DNA from: Gemmatimonadales bacterium
GTDB taxonomy: Bacteria > Gemmatimonadota > Gemmatimonadetes > Gemmatimonadales > GWC2-71-9
NCBI GenBank assembly: GCA_041390145.1
Contig: JAWKQM010000010.1
Span: 62,001 to 126,000 of the forward strand
Direction of reading: 5' to 3'
DNA: 64,000 nt
The first letter of the stretch is position 1. Each line of letters starts with the position of its first letter. Both the position numbers and the translations under genes were made by a program. Positions 41,512-50,671 of the stretch are shown here, in pieces. Below the pieces are notes generated by a model. It was not told where the DNA came from. It worked only from the letters and a program-made list of their open reading frames with translations, and ran no database searches.

Positions 41512-43677
41512 ATGACCTTTTCCAGACTCGCCGCAACCCCGCTTTCAATTCTGCTGGTGCTCTTCGCCGCAGCCTGCGGCGGCAAGGAACTGACCGGCCC
41601 CTCGGTGGGCGGCCTCGCCGTCAGCGTTGAGGGGCTTCCACCGGCCGCCGCGGCCAGCGTCACCGTGACCGGGCCCAACGACTTCAGCCAAGTGGTCGGG
41701 CCATCGAATGCATCCCTGGACGAGCTGGCGCCCGGCAGCTACACAATTACGGCTGCAGATGTGAGCGAAGGCGGTGCGGCCTACGTTCCCCTCCCGACGA
41801 CCCAGGTGGTTCAGGTCACTGCCGGAGGATCCGCCTCGGCGGGGGTGGTCTATACCGCCACACCAGGCTCCCTCAGCCTGACCGTCAGCGGATTGCCGGG
41901 CGGGGTCGGCGGCGCCGTGACCGTCTCCGGCCCCGGCGGCTACTCCTCCACCCAGACCAGCAACGCCTCCCTCACCGGTCTCGCGCCGGGCACATACACG
42001 GTCGCGGCCAGTGTGGTTGGTTCTGCACCGCTCTATGACCCCACGCCGCTGAGCCAGCAGGTCAGCGTCTCAAGCAGCGCCGCTGCATCCGCCTCCGTGG
42101 CCTACGCGGTCCGTTCAGCCACGAGCATGAATCTCCGCATCGACGGCTTCTACGTCACGCAGAGTGTGCAGACATACGACCGCAGCATTCCGCTGGTCGC
42201 CGGCCGCGACGGGCTCCTGCGCGTCTTTGTCGTTTCCAATCAGGCCAATACCGCCTCGCCCGAGGTGCGAGCCCGCTTCTACCGGGCCGGCGCGCTGATC
42301 CAGACCGTGACGATTCCGGCCCCGGGAGCGAGCGTCCCGACCGACACCGTGGGGAGCCAGGGAGCGCTGACTCGCACCTGGAACGCCACGTTGCCGGCGT
42401 CGCTGCTGCAGCCCGACCTCGACATCGTGCTCGACGTCGATCCCACAAACGTCGTTGCCGAATCGAACGACGGCGACAATAGCTATCCGTCCAACGGCAC
42501 GCCTGTCACGATGAACCTCCGCACCGTCGCAACGCTCGACCTGCGCCTGGTCCCGGTCCATCGCACCGCCGACAACACGACCGGCAACGTGACCACCGGC
42601 AACGCCGCACAGTTTGCCGACCAGACCCTGCGCATGCATCCGCTGGCGGCCGTCAACGTCGACGTGCGCGCGGCGTATACCTACACCGATACCGCGCAGA
42701 TTCAGTCCAACGATGGCAATGGCGTGTGGCTCCGCATCCTGAGCGAGATCAACGCCCTGCGGGCCTCCGAAGGGGGGACGAAGAACTACTACGGCGTCAT
42801 TGCCGTCCCGTACGGCGGCGGCATTGCCGGCTACGGATATGTCCCCGGACGGGCCTCGGTGGGATGGGACAAGCTGCCGAGCGCCTCCGGCGTGGTCGCC
42901 CACGAACTCGGACACAATTTCGGGCGGTCACATGCGCCGTGCGGCGGGGTAAGCTCCTCCGACCCGAACTATCCGTACAGCGGCGGGGTGACGGGGCAGT
43001 GGGGATACGACCTGGTGTCCGGCGCGCTCAAGGCGCCGACACTCACCGACCTCATGGGCTACTGCAACAACACCTGGATCAGCGATTACAACTACCTCGG
43101 CGTGATGAACCAGCGCGGCCCCGCCGCCGTGGTACAGATGGGACGCGTGCGGGAGCCGAGCCTGATCGTATGGGGCCGGATCCGGGACGGGGAAGTGGTA
43201 CTCGAGCCGGCGTTCGAAGCCACGACCGAGGCGCTGCTGCCGGTCAGCGCCGGCCCGAACCTGATCCGTGGATTCGACGCCAACGGTGGTGAGGCCTTTC
43301 GGATCGCGTTCAGCGGCACGCCAGTGGCCGACGCGCCGCACGCCGAGGAGCACTTCGCTTTCGCCATTCCGCTCAGGATGGTGCGGGGGTCGCTGACCCG
43401 GCTGCAGCTGGAGAGCCGGGGACAGCGCGCCATCGTCGCCACCACCGGCGCCGGTTCCGCCGGCCGCAGTTCGAGCCTCCGACTGGAGCGCTCAGGCACC
43501 GCCTCCACCATCCGGTGGAATGCGGCGGAGTATCCCCTGGCCGTGGTGCGCGACGCGTCCACCGGGCAGATCCTCTCGCTGGCCCACGGCGGCAGCGTCA
43601 CGCTCGACGATGCCACCGGCCCACTGGATGTGACGCTGTCGGATCGGGCGAACTCCCGGATCGAGCATTTGCGATAG
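41512..43677 (+). CDS. Metzincin-type metalloprotease lipoprotein
   Basis: 721 residues from ATG 41512; the frame is open to 41464 without a better start. Lipobox AAAC near residue 21. Two PEGA-like or MSP-like beta-repeats follow (GLAVSVEGLPPAAAASVTVTG and LSLTVSGLPGGVGGAVTVSG). A CARDB-like domain follows (FVVSNQANTASPEVRARFY, DPTNVVAESNDGDN). The catalytic site is HELGHNFGRSHAPC near 463, with the metzincin HExxHxxGxxH and a Met-turn candidate LMGYCNN. The C-terminal third is beta-rich. It is an anchored, outward-facing protease of unknown target. Confidence 0.87.
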   Translation: MTFSRLAATPLSILLVLFAAACGGKELTGPSVGGLAVSVEGLPPAAAASVTVTGPNDFSQVVGPSNASLDELAPGSYTITAADVSEGGAAYVPLPTTQVVQVTAGGSASAGVVYTATPGSLSLTVSGLPGGVGGAVTVSGPGGYSSTQTSNASLTGLAPGTYTVAASVVGSAPLYDPTPLSQQVSVSSSAAASASVAYAVRSATSMNLRIDGFYVTQSVQTYDRSIPLVAGRDGLLRVFVVSNQANTASPEVRARFYRAGALIQTVTIPAPGASVPTDTVGSQGALTRTWNATLPASLLQPDLDIVLDVDPTNVVAESNDGDNSYPSNGTPVTMNLRTVATLDLRLVPVHRTADNTTGNVTTGNAAQFADQTLRMHPLAAVNVDVRAAYTYTDTAQIQSNDGNGVWLRILSEINALRASEGGTKNYYGVIAVPYGGGIAGYGYVPGRASVGWDKLPSASGVVAHELGHNFGRSHAPCGGVSSSDPNYPYSGGVTGQWGYDLVSGALKAPTLTDLMGYCNNTWISDYNYLGVMNQRGPAAVVQMGRVREPSLIVWGRIRDGEVVLEPAFEATTEALLPVSAGPNLIRGFDANGGEAFRIAFSGTPVADAPHAEEHFAFAIPLRMVRGSLTRLQLESRGQRAIVATTGAGSAGRSSSLRLERSGTASTIRWNAAEYPLAVVRDASTGQILSLAHGGSVTLDDATGPLDVTLSDRANSRIEHLR

Positions 43678-43712
43678 CAGTCTGCGGCTGACACGAAGAA
43701 CGGAACTGCCCC

Positions 43713-43740
43713 CCTTCGTGACCTTCGTGCCTTCGTGTGA
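43713..43740. repeat. CTTCGTG tandem repeat
   Basis: Three CTTCGTG units within 28 bases between the metzincin gene and the REP copy at 43752. A related CTTCGCG triplet lies at 60354-60380. Short intergenic tandem repeat of unknown role. Confidence 0.55.
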
Positions 43741-43751
43741 GAAGACCATAA

Positions 43752-43774
43752 ACCCCGGCTTTCGCCGGGGTGAC
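43752..43774. repeat. REP-like hairpin, copy 2
   Basis: ACCCCGGC-TTTC-GCCGGGGT, followed by GAC. Same stem as at 23175 but in the opposite orientation, located in the spacer between the metzincin and acyltransferase genes. Confidence 0.8.
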
Positions 43775-43820
43775 GGCCGTCTCGCTTCCCCGCATCCCCG
43801 TTTCCCCGCTAAATTCCTTC

Positions 43821-44570
43821 ATGCGCCGCTTCTTTCAAACCATCGGCTCCGCCTGGGCCTGGTTCTGGATTGCCGTCGTCATCGTCGCCTGGTTTCCGAC
43901 GATGGTGCTGGTCTTCCTCGTCACCGTTCCCTTCGACCGCGGCCGGTACGTCGTTGGCTGGTGGTTCCGCCGCCTCGGCGTGGCGATGGCCACCGTCAAT
44001 CCCTACTGGAGCTTCCGCCGGGCCGGTATGCACGTCGAGCATCCGCGGCACCCCTACGTCATTGTCGCGAACCATGAGTCGTTCGCCGACATCCTGCTCA
44101 TCAGCCATCTCCCCTTCGAGATGAAGTGGCTGTCGAAGATCGAGATCCTGAAGATTCCGCTGATTGGCTGGATGATGCGGATGGCGGGCGACATTCCCAT
44201 CAAGCGGGGGTTTGGCCCCAGCGCCGTCGAGGCGATGGAGCGCTGTCGTACCTCGCTGCGGAACCGGGTGTCGGTGGTCTTCTTCCCGGAGGGCACCCGC
44301 TCACCCGACGGGCGGATGCTGCCGTTCAAGGACGGCGCCTTCCGCCTGGCGCTTGAGGCCGGCGTGCCGATCCTCCCGCTCGCCGTGGCGGGAACCAGGA
44401 CCGCCCTCCCCAAGCATGACTGGCGCTTCAGCCGGGCGCGTGCCGTCGTCGAGGTCCTCCCCCCGATCGACACCGCCGGCCTGACCCTCGAGGACCTGCC
44501 CGAACTGAAGGCGCGGGTGCGCGCCACCATCGAAACCGCGCGCGACGCCCTGCGGGCCCGGCTGGCCTGA
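43821..44570 (+). CDS. 1-acyl-sn-glycerol-3-phosphate acyltransferase (PlsC-like)
   Basis: 249 residues from ATG 43821. Two hydrophobic N-terminal segments (WAWFWIAVVIVAWFP, MVLVFLVTVPF) precede the acyltransferase core. Motif I is NHESFAD (HX4D catalytic dyad), motif II GDIPIKRGFG, motif III FPEGTRSPDG, and motif IV VPILPLAVAGTR. It acylates lysophosphatidic acid to phosphatidic acid at the inner membrane. It is not in an obvious operon: convergent with the minus-strand gene at 44574 (3-base gap). Confidence 0.9.
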   Translation: MRRFFQTIGSAWAWFWIAVVIVAWFPTMVLVFLVTVPFDRGRYVVGWWFRRLGVAMATVNPYWSFRRAGMHVEHPRHPYVIVANHESFADILLISHLPFEMKWLSKIEILKIPLIGWMMRMAGDIPIKRGFGPSAVEAMERCRTSLRNRVSVVFFPEGTRSPDGRMLPFKDGAFRLALEAGVPILPLAVAGTRTALPKHDWRFSRARAVVEVLPPIDTAGLTLEDLPELKARVRATIETARDALRARLA

Positions 44571-44573
44571 GCG

Positions 44574-45008
44574 CTACTTCCCCTCCAACTCCTTCTTGAC
44601 CCGGGCGCGCATTCGCTCCGCGGTGGCGCGGCCCATCGGCACCTCAGTGGCGACCCACTCCGCGTTCTGAAAGGACGCAGGGTTGGCCGCGGCACGAATC
44701 TCCTTCAGATAAGGCTCCACCCGCACATAGAGCAGCAGCCCCTCCGCGTTGTTCTCCACCAGGAAGTCGCCGTGGATGATGCCGTGCCGCGCCATGCGGT
44801 ACACCATCTCCCAATAGGTGGACACCTGGCGGTAGGCGCGGTTCAGCGGGTGGTCGTGCTTGAGGATCGCCACCGCCTCCTTGGCATTCTTCGGCAGGTA
44901 GTCGCGCGTGAGTTCTGCGCGCGCTTCCCGCAGGACCGTCTCGCGGCGCAGCTCGTACAACTTCAGGATGAGGTCGGCGTCGAGGTGGTCGGGCGCATCC
45001 TTCATCAT
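44574..45008 (-). CDS. Conserved-looking protein of unknown function
   Basis: 144 residues from ATG 45008, which overlaps the upstream stop (ATGA); the longer open frame is a shadow of DUF302. A helical protein without signal peptide: ADLILKLYELRRETVLREARAELTRD, then NRAYRQVSTYWEMVYRMARHGIIHGD and ENNAEGLLLYVRVEPYLKEIRAAANP, ending in a Lys-rich tail. It has a strong, non-repetitive composition typical of a real protein. I do not recognise the family. It is the last gene of a five-gene overlapping run with DUF302, PEBP and GMC genes. Confidence 0.7.
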   Translation of the reverse strand: MMKDAPDHLDADLILKLYELRRETVLREARAELTRDYLPKNAKEAVAILKHDHPLNRAYRQVSTYWEMVYRMARHGIIHGDFLVENNAEGLLLYVRVEPYLKEIRAAANPASFQNAEWVATEVPMGRATAERMRARVKKELEGK

Positions 45009-45427
45009 GCGGCCGCCGGGTTGGCGCGGAGCACTTCGGCCACGCGGGACAACCGGACCCGCGCCTCGGTCGCGACCGACCGCAACGCCGGGTCCTGATC
45101 CATGCCGCCCACTGACAGCATCACGTCGGGATCGGCGATCCGCACCACCGATCCCGAGCCATCGGCCTCGACCGTCACATTGCACGGCAGGAGCAGCCCC
45201 GCCTCCGCGTAGTGGCTCATCGCGCGGTGCGCGAGCGTCGGGTTGCAGGCGCCGAGAATGGAATACGGCCGAAACTCCACCCCGATCTTCTCCTTCAGCG
45301 TTGAGTGCACGTCGATGCGGGTCAGGACGCCGAACCCTTCGTCCTTGAGTGCCGCGGTGACCATGTCGATCGCCTGTGCGTATGGTACGGTGAGCTTTGC
45401 CTCGAATGCCAGCGCTGCGGTGGTCAT
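45005..45427 (-). CDS. DUF302-family protein
   Basis: 140 residues. The DUF302 fold is shown by FEAKLTVPYAQAIDMVTAALKDEGFGVLTRIDV, IGVEFRPYSILGACNPTLAHRAM and GLLLPCNVTVEADGSGSVVRIADP. No signal peptide. The family's activity is unknown, though it is often linked to membrane or metal proteins. ATG overlaps the PEBP stop (45424-45427) and its own stop overlaps the next start, so the three genes are translated as a chain. Confidence 0.88.
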   Translation of the reverse strand: MTTAALAFEAKLTVPYAQAIDMVTAALKDEGFGVLTRIDVHSTLKEKIGVEFRPYSILGACNPTLAHRAMSHYAEAGLLLPCNVTVEADGSGSVVRIADPDVMLSVGGMDQDPALRSVATEARVRLSRVAEVLRANPAAA

Positions 45428-45909
45428 GATGTCGTTCCCTTCTTGATGTAGGTACCCATCAACTCCACCTGCTCGAGGATGTGGCCGGCCATCGCGGCCT
45501 CGAGCACCGGCTTGGTGGCCGCGCCGAGGTCGGGCAGCGCCTTGTCGAGCGCGTAGAGCTTATGGAAGTAACGGTGCCGGCCGATCGGCGGGCAGGGCCC
45601 GCCGTACCCGGTGCGCTTCCAGTCGTTGAGGCCCTCACGGGTACCGGCGGGCAGGTCGGCAGACGTGGTGCCCTCCGCCAACCCCGTGGCGTCAACGGGG
45701 AGGTTGTACAACACCCAATGAACATACGTCATCTTCGGCGCCGCCGGGTCCGGGGCGTCCGGGTCGTCGACGATCAGTGCCAGCGACATGGTGCCGGACG
45801 GCACGCCGGACCAGGCCAGGTCGGGTGCGAGGTCCTTTCCCTCGCAGGTGCAACGGGTGGGAATCTCGCCACCGTGTACAAACGTCTTGGACGTCAGGGT
45901 CAGTGTCAT
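45424..45909 (-). CDS. YbhB/YbcL-type Raf-kinase-inhibitor-like (PEBP) protein
   Basis: 161 residues, the usual bacterial PEBP length. Conserved DDPDAPD (ligand-binding), TYVHWVLYNLP and GPCPPIGRHRYFHKLYALD are all present. Bacterial members bind anionic ligands or inhibit proteases; the in vivo role is usually unknown. It starts 16 bases after the GMC oxidoreductase gene and overlaps the DUF302 start by 4 bases. Confidence 0.92.
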   Translation of the reverse strand: MTLTLTSKTFVHGGEIPTRCTCEGKDLAPDLAWSGVPSGTMSLALIVDDPDAPDPAAPKMTYVHWVLYNLPVDATGLAEGTTSADLPAGTREGLNDWKRTGYGGPCPPIGRHRYFHKLYALDKALPDLGAATKPVLEAAMAGHILEQVELMGTYIKKGTTS

Positions 45910-45925
45910 CCGATACTCCTCTCGT

Positions 45926-47602
45926 TCAGGCGCCTACCGTGCTGCGTGCCTCCGTCGTGTCGATCGCTTCCACGCCTATCGGCGCGCGGGCTGTCGCCCC
46001 CGGCTTCACGGGCATGCACTCCATTGCGTATTCCGCCAGGGCGGTGATCGTCAAACTGGGGTTCACGCCGGGATTGGCCGGGACAATGGACCCGTCGATG
46101 GCGTAGAGGCCGGGATAATTGTGCACCTGCATATCGAGCCCGACGACACCCTCGCTCGCGTTCGTGCCGAACGGGCACCCGCCCAGGATGTGGGCCGTCA
46201 TCGGGATGCCAAGCAGCCCCTCGTTAATCGACCCGGCGGCGATCCCTCCGTTCTTCTCCGCAAACCGCCGGGTGACCTTCCGGCTGATCTCAATGGCCGA
46301 CGGGTGCCCGCTCTCCGGGTCGGGATGCGACACCAGCCCGCGGCGGAAAAGGGTGAAGAGACTCCGCCCAAATCGGAAGCGCAGCCGGGTATCGTCGGTC
46401 TGCATCGCCAGGATGATCGTGGTCCGCTGGGCCCAGCGCGGCAGGAAGTGGGTGCGGGCAAAGTCGATCGGTCTGGCGACGATTTGCCACACCGACTGGG
46501 CCAGCCGGCTCAGGAAGCCCCCTGACTCGATGATCGGTCCGGTGAGGAGCCGCATCATCGACGAGCCCGGGGAATACCGCACCGGCTCGATCGTCGTCAT
46601 GGCGTCGGCGTGGACAATGGAGGTGATGGCGATGCCCTGCGAATAGTCCGCCTTGTCGTCGCGCGCGATGACACCCAGCAGTGATTCATTGTTGGTACGG
46701 ACCATGTCGCCGAGCCGCGGTGAGAGGCGGGGCAGGGAACCGGTCACGTCGCGGCACCGGAAGAGGAGGCGCATTGTCCCGAGCGCGCCGGCGGCGGCAA
46801 TGACATTGCGGGTGCGGATGCGCCGCTCACCCCGGAACAGCATCGCGGACGAGGAGCGGTACACCACTTCATACCGGGCGCCATCGGGTTGGCCTTCCGG
46901 CAGCGGGATGATGTCCCGCACTTCGGCCTCCGCCTCCACTTCCGCGCCCCACTTCTCGGCCAGATAGAGATAGTTCTTGACGAGGGTGTTCTTGGCATTG
47001 TAGCGACACCCGACCATGCATCCACCGCAGTGGATGCACCCGCTCCGCGCCGGCCCCTCTCCGCCGAAGTAGGGATCGGCCACTTCCTCCCCCTCGTCGT
47101 CCGGCACGCCAAAGAAGGTCCCGACCGGCGTTGACTGCCAGGTGTCCGCGGTCCCCAGCTCTTCGGCAATCTCCTGCAGGAGAATATCTGCCGGCCAGGT
47201 GCGCGGATTGACCGTCACGCCGAGCATCCGGCGCGCGGTGTCATAGTGCGGTTCGAGGAGTGCCTTCCAGTCGGCCAGATGGCTCCAGGCGGGGGCGGAG
47301 AACATCTCGTCGCCGGGGGCCATCAGCACGTTGGCGTACCCGAGGCTGCCCCCGCCGACGCCGGCGCCGTGAAGGACGAAGATGTCGCGGAAGGGACTGA
47401 TCTGCAGGATGCCGAAGCACCGGAGCGCCGGCGCCCAGAGCGCCCGGCGCACATTCCAGTTGCTGCGCGCAAAGTCCTCGTCGCGGAACCGCTTCCCGCG
47501 TTCGAGCACCCGCACCCGGTATCCCTTCTCGGTCAGCCGCAGGGCGGACACGCTGCCGCCGAAGCCGGAACCGATGATGACAAAATCCAATATGTCCGAC
47601 AT
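45926..47602 (-). CDS. GMC-family FAD oxidoreductase with a Cys motif
   Basis: 558 residues. N-terminal FAD-binding IIGSGFGGSVSALRLTEKGY and C-terminal TAHILGGCPFGTNASEGVVG and YAIDGSIVPANPGVNPSLTI are typical of glucose-methanol-choline and cholesterol-oxidase-like enzymes. Near residue 185-200 lies CIHCGGCMVGC, a CxxCxxCxxxC motif often found in this subgroup and resembling a [4Fe-4S] ligand set. It may oxidise an alcohol or steroid and pass electrons to a cluster or partner. It follows the phospholipase-like gene with a 17-base gap. Confidence 0.87.
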   Translation of the reverse strand: MSDILDFVIIGSGFGGSVSALRLTEKGYRVRVLERGKRFRDEDFARSNWNVRRALWAPALRCFGILQISPFRDIFVLHGAGVGGGSLGYANVLMAPGDEMFSAPAWSHLADWKALLEPHYDTARRMLGVTVNPRTWPADILLQEIAEELGTADTWQSTPVGTFFGVPDDEGEEVADPYFGGEGPARSGCIHCGGCMVGCRYNAKNTLVKNYLYLAEKWGAEVEAEAEVRDIIPLPEGQPDGARYEVVYRSSSAMLFRGERRIRTRNVIAAAGALGTMRLLFRCRDVTGSLPRLSPRLGDMVRTNNESLLGVIARDDKADYSQGIAITSIVHADAMTTIEPVRYSPGSSMMRLLTGPIIESGGFLSRLAQSVWQIVARPIDFARTHFLPRWAQRTTIILAMQTDDTRLRFRFGRSLFTLFRRGLVSHPDPESGHPSAIEISRKVTRRFAEKNGGIAAGSINEGLLGIPMTAHILGGCPFGTNASEGVVGLDMQVHNYPGLYAIDGSIVPANPGVNPSLTITALAEYAMECMPVKPGATARAPIGVEAIDTTEARSTVGA

Positions 47603-47619
47603 GCATGCCCTTCCTGGGT

Positions 47620-49713
47620 CTATTGTCCCGCCGCCAACGTGTCCAGCCCGTTCAGGGTCCGCGTGGCATTCACGATGTCGCCGATGTCACCGAAATCTAC
47701 TGCAAGATAGGTCGGCTTGATCCCACGCTCCCGTTCGCACTGCTTCGCCCGCCTGAGGAGAACGTCGTAGGTATTCACGATCTTCGCGTTGCTCGGCCGC
47801 GGGGCCGGTGTCGTCTCGATCCAGTGATTGACCTGGAACAAGGTGCCCGACGTGCCGCCGCGGTTCGGCTTGCAGGAAAACTCCGCCGGCGTGTGGAAGG
47901 TGTAGGGGGTCTCCTGGAAGCTCTCGAACGCCGGGTGAAGCCACGCCACCCCCGGCTTCCCCGACTCGGTGAACACCAGCACCCGCCCGCCTGTTTCTAT
48001 CATCGACCGGAGCGTGGGCCACGGCGTGATCGGTCCGGTGTAGACCATTTCAAGCAGGCCGCTCGCCTTGAACGCTTCTGCGATCTCCTCCGGCGTCACG
48101 TAGTCCTCGATGACGATCAGGAGGACCTCATCCGGGTTCAGCAACATCCAGTCGCGGATATTCTTGAGGGCGGGCGCTACCAGATACGCCCCAAGTTCAC
48201 AGAAGCCATGGCAGAAGTAGAGCCCCCGGTGTCCTTCATCTACCCCGACCAGGCGGTCGCGGATCCGCTGGGCCGCCTCGAACCCTTCCTCGCCCACGGC
48301 GCCCACCAGCTTTTCCCGGGTCGCACCCTCCCCCTCGAGGTCGGTCTTGATGCGTTCGGCACCCGGAAAGCCGTAGTGGATGTCGATCAACAGGGCACGA
48401 ATCCCGTGCTGCAGCTGCCCCGTGAAGTCCACCATGTGGTGCGGAAACATCCAGCCCGGGATCTCCGCGTTCGACATCGAGTTGTGCGTGGCCGGGAAGG
48501 AGACCTGGTCGATCCGGCGATCGCAAAGTTCCGGGGCGCCGTTGCAGGCCAAGACCGCCGTGCTCGCGAGCGGCAGGGGCTCCGGCCGGCGCAGGAACAG
48601 GAGCAGTGCAATCAGCCCGGCTCCGAGCCCGACCCCAACCAGTGTGCGGAGCGGCCACCGCCGGCCGGTGGCCACGGCTGAACCAGAACGTTCCGGCACA
48701 TTTTCCAGGACCACCCGGAACAGCTCACGGAGCGCGGCGAAGATGAGCAGGAGCCCGCCGATGACCGCGGCCACGGCGACGACGCTCGACGGCCAGGTCA
48801 GCACCACCGTCCCCGCGACTGCCGTTGCGAAAATCCAGAGCAGCCGGCCGCCACGCCCCTTTGGCGGCTCCGCCGCCAGCCGGCCCAGCCGCCGCAGGCC
48901 TTCGAACGGGTCGGTCTTCTCGTGCAGCGAGTTGGCAGCGGAGGCCAGAATCACGCCGCTGCCGGCAAAGGAATAGACAAACCCGAGGAGCGGCAGGAAG
49001 TACTGTCGCCACACACCGAAGAGCGCGCCGCGAGTGGCGTCGTCCTGCGTGAGCGCGAGGGCCACCAGCCGACCGGCGGGAATCACGAGGGCCAGAATGA
49101 GCGCCACGAGCACGAGCCCGACGCCGGTACGTGTCAAACCCCGGCGGCGGTCGCGGTCGAGCAGGATGCCACCCACCAGCAACCCGATGCCGAGCACCAG
49201 AAGACCGCGCTGCAGCCAGGCCATTCTCGTCAAGACGCGGCGGGCGGTGACGACAGCGGTGCCGAGCTTGCTGTGTGGCAGCCTGGCAACGACTGTCTCG
49301 AGATTCTTGGGGATCTTTGCCGCGAGCTCCGGATTCATCCCGCCCAGGGCACTCTGCACCAGGACCCCGACATCGGGAACCGAGAGCAGGACATCTTGCC
49401 CGGTCTGCGAGAAGAACGCCTGATGGGCCGACTTGAGCGCGGTCCGGGCGACGGCACGGAAGGGAGAGCTCCCGACCAGGCCGTCGGCGGTTCCAACGAT
49501 GAGCGGTCGTACGGCGGTGAGGTTGGGTCGTCGCTCGATGAGCACATCGGTGATCTTTTCGGCAACGAAACCCGAGACGCGTTCATCACCCAGGCTTGAC
49601 GCCACGCGGTTCGCGAAGTCGTCCGCGTTGAACAGGCCGTGGCTGACATCGATCAGGACGGCGCTCAGGAAAAGCAACACCAGCCCGATGAAGCCCATCA
49701 GCCGGGCGCCCAT
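47620..49713 (-). CDS. Membrane protein with C-terminal PI-PLC X-like domain
   Basis: 697 residues. The N-terminal half (to about 395) has one N-terminal and about five internal hydrophobic segments (LVLLFLSAVLIDVSHG; LLVLGIGLLVGGILL; GLVLVALILALVIPAGRLVAL; LLWIFATAVAGTVVLTW; LLIFAALRELFRVVL; TLVGVGLGAGLIALLLFLRR). The C-terminal half reads VSFPATHNSMSNAEIPGWMF, HGIRALLIDIHYGFPGAE, VDEGHRGLYFCHGFCELG and LLIVIEDYVTPEE. The H-N-S and D-I-H pairs match the catalytic His and Asp region of PI-PLC X-like and glycerophosphodiester-phosphodiesterase-like folds. It probably acts on lipids outside the membrane. The downstream GMC gene starts 17 bases after its stop. Confidence 0.82.
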   Translation of the reverse strand: MGARLMGFIGLVLLFLSAVLIDVSHGLFNADDFANRVASSLGDERVSGFVAEKITDVLIERRPNLTAVRPLIVGTADGLVGSSPFRAVARTALKSAHQAFFSQTGQDVLLSVPDVGVLVQSALGGMNPELAAKIPKNLETVVARLPHSKLGTAVVTARRVLTRMAWLQRGLLVLGIGLLVGGILLDRDRRRGLTRTGVGLVLVALILALVIPAGRLVALALTQDDATRGALFGVWRQYFLPLLGFVYSFAGSGVILASAANSLHEKTDPFEGLRRLGRLAAEPPKGRGGRLLWIFATAVAGTVVLTWPSSVVAVAAVIGGLLLIFAALRELFRVVLENVPERSGSAVATGRRWPLRTLVGVGLGAGLIALLLFLRRPEPLPLASTAVLACNGAPELCDRRIDQVSFPATHNSMSNAEIPGWMFPHHMVDFTGQLQHGIRALLIDIHYGFPGAERIKTDLEGEGATREKLVGAVGEEGFEAAQRIRDRLVGVDEGHRGLYFCHGFCELGAYLVAPALKNIRDWMLLNPDEVLLIVIEDYVTPEEIAEAFKASGLLEMVYTGPITPWPTLRSMIETGGRVLVFTESGKPGVAWLHPAFESFQETPYTFHTPAEFSCKPNRGGTSGTLFQVNHWIETTPAPRPSNAKIVNTYDVLLRRAKQCERERGIKPTYLAVDFGDIGDIVNATRTLNGLDTLAAGQ

Positions 49714-49716
49714 CGC

Positions 49717-50622
49717 CTAGAGAATCCGCTTCCCGAAAGCTGATTCCAGCAGCTCCACCGCAAGCACGGCAGAGCGGTTGCGTTCGTCGAGGATTGGGTT
49801 GACCTCGACGACTTCCAGCGAGGTCATTCGCTTGGATGCCCAGATCAGTTCCATGATGGTATGGGCTTCTCGGTAGTCGAGTCCGCCCTTCACGGGCGTA
49901 CCGACGCCGGGGGCAAGGGTCGGATCGACGGCATCGAGGTCGAAGCTCACGTGCAGGAGGTCGGTGCCGTCGGTGACGCGGGCCAGCGCATCGCTCATGA
50001 CGGCGTGGATCCCGTCCCGGTCAATTTCCGACATCGTGTAGACCCGGATGCCGAGTTCGGCCAGGTGGCGCCGCTCGCCGTCTTCGAGGCTCCGAATGCC
50101 GACCAGCGCAGTGTGCTGCACGTCGATCTTCGGCCAGTCTCCGCCGACGGCCGAAAGCTCCTTCGGCCCGAGACCGAAGAGGGCGGCGAGCGGCATTCCG
50201 TGGATGTTGCCGGAGGGGGAGGTCTTCGGGATGTGGATGTCGCTGTGGGCATCGATCCAGAGGAGGCCAAGTTTCTTTTTCTTCTTCCGGGCGAAGGACG
50301 CCACGCCGGAAATGGTGCCGACCGCAATCGAATGGTCCCCACCCAATACCAAGGGGAACCGCTTCCGCTCCAGGATCCGCTCCACGGCCTTGGCGAGGAG
50401 CCCCGATGCGCGGGCAATCTCCCCCAGGTACCGGGCACGCCGGCTCCCGAAGGTGGTCTCTTCCATGTTCTTGATGTCGAGGTCGCCACCGTCGAACACA
50501 CGGTGGCCGCGGGCGACAAGGGCGGGGCCGACGCCTGCGATCCGGAGCGCGGAGGGACCCATGTCCACGCCGCGCCGCCCGGAACCGAGGTCCATCGGGA
50601 CGCCAAGGAGTTCGATGTTCAT
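49717..50622 (-). CDS. rocF: Arginase
   Basis: 301 residues. Binuclear-manganese motifs are complete: GGDHSIAVGT, IDAHSDIHIP (third Asp of the usual DAHxD) and SFDLDAVDPTLAPG. The N-terminal ELLGVPMDLGSGRRGVDMGPSALR and EVVEVNPILDERN near the C-terminus are typical. It hydrolyses arginine to ornithine and urea in the cytoplasm. A TAGCGT element 6 bases before the ATG (50629-50634) could be the -10 of a leaderless promoter. Its stop is 3 bases from the phospholipase-like gene. Confidence 0.94.
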   Translation of the reverse strand: MNIELLGVPMDLGSGRRGVDMGPSALRIAGVGPALVARGHRVFDGGDLDIKNMEETTFGSRRARYLGEIARASGLLAKAVERILERKRFPLVLGGDHSIAVGTISGVASFARKKKKKLGLLWIDAHSDIHIPKTSPSGNIHGMPLAALFGLGPKELSAVGGDWPKIDVQHTALVGIRSLEDGERRHLAELGIRVYTMSEIDRDGIHAVMSDALARVTDGTDLLHVSFDLDAVDPTLAPGVGTPVKGGLDYREAHTIMELIWASKRMTSLEVVEVNPILDERNRSAVLAVELLESAFGKRIL

Positions 50623-50671
50623 GGGACTACGCTACCCACAACGGCGAGGGGCCGCAACGTGGGGGCTTGTC

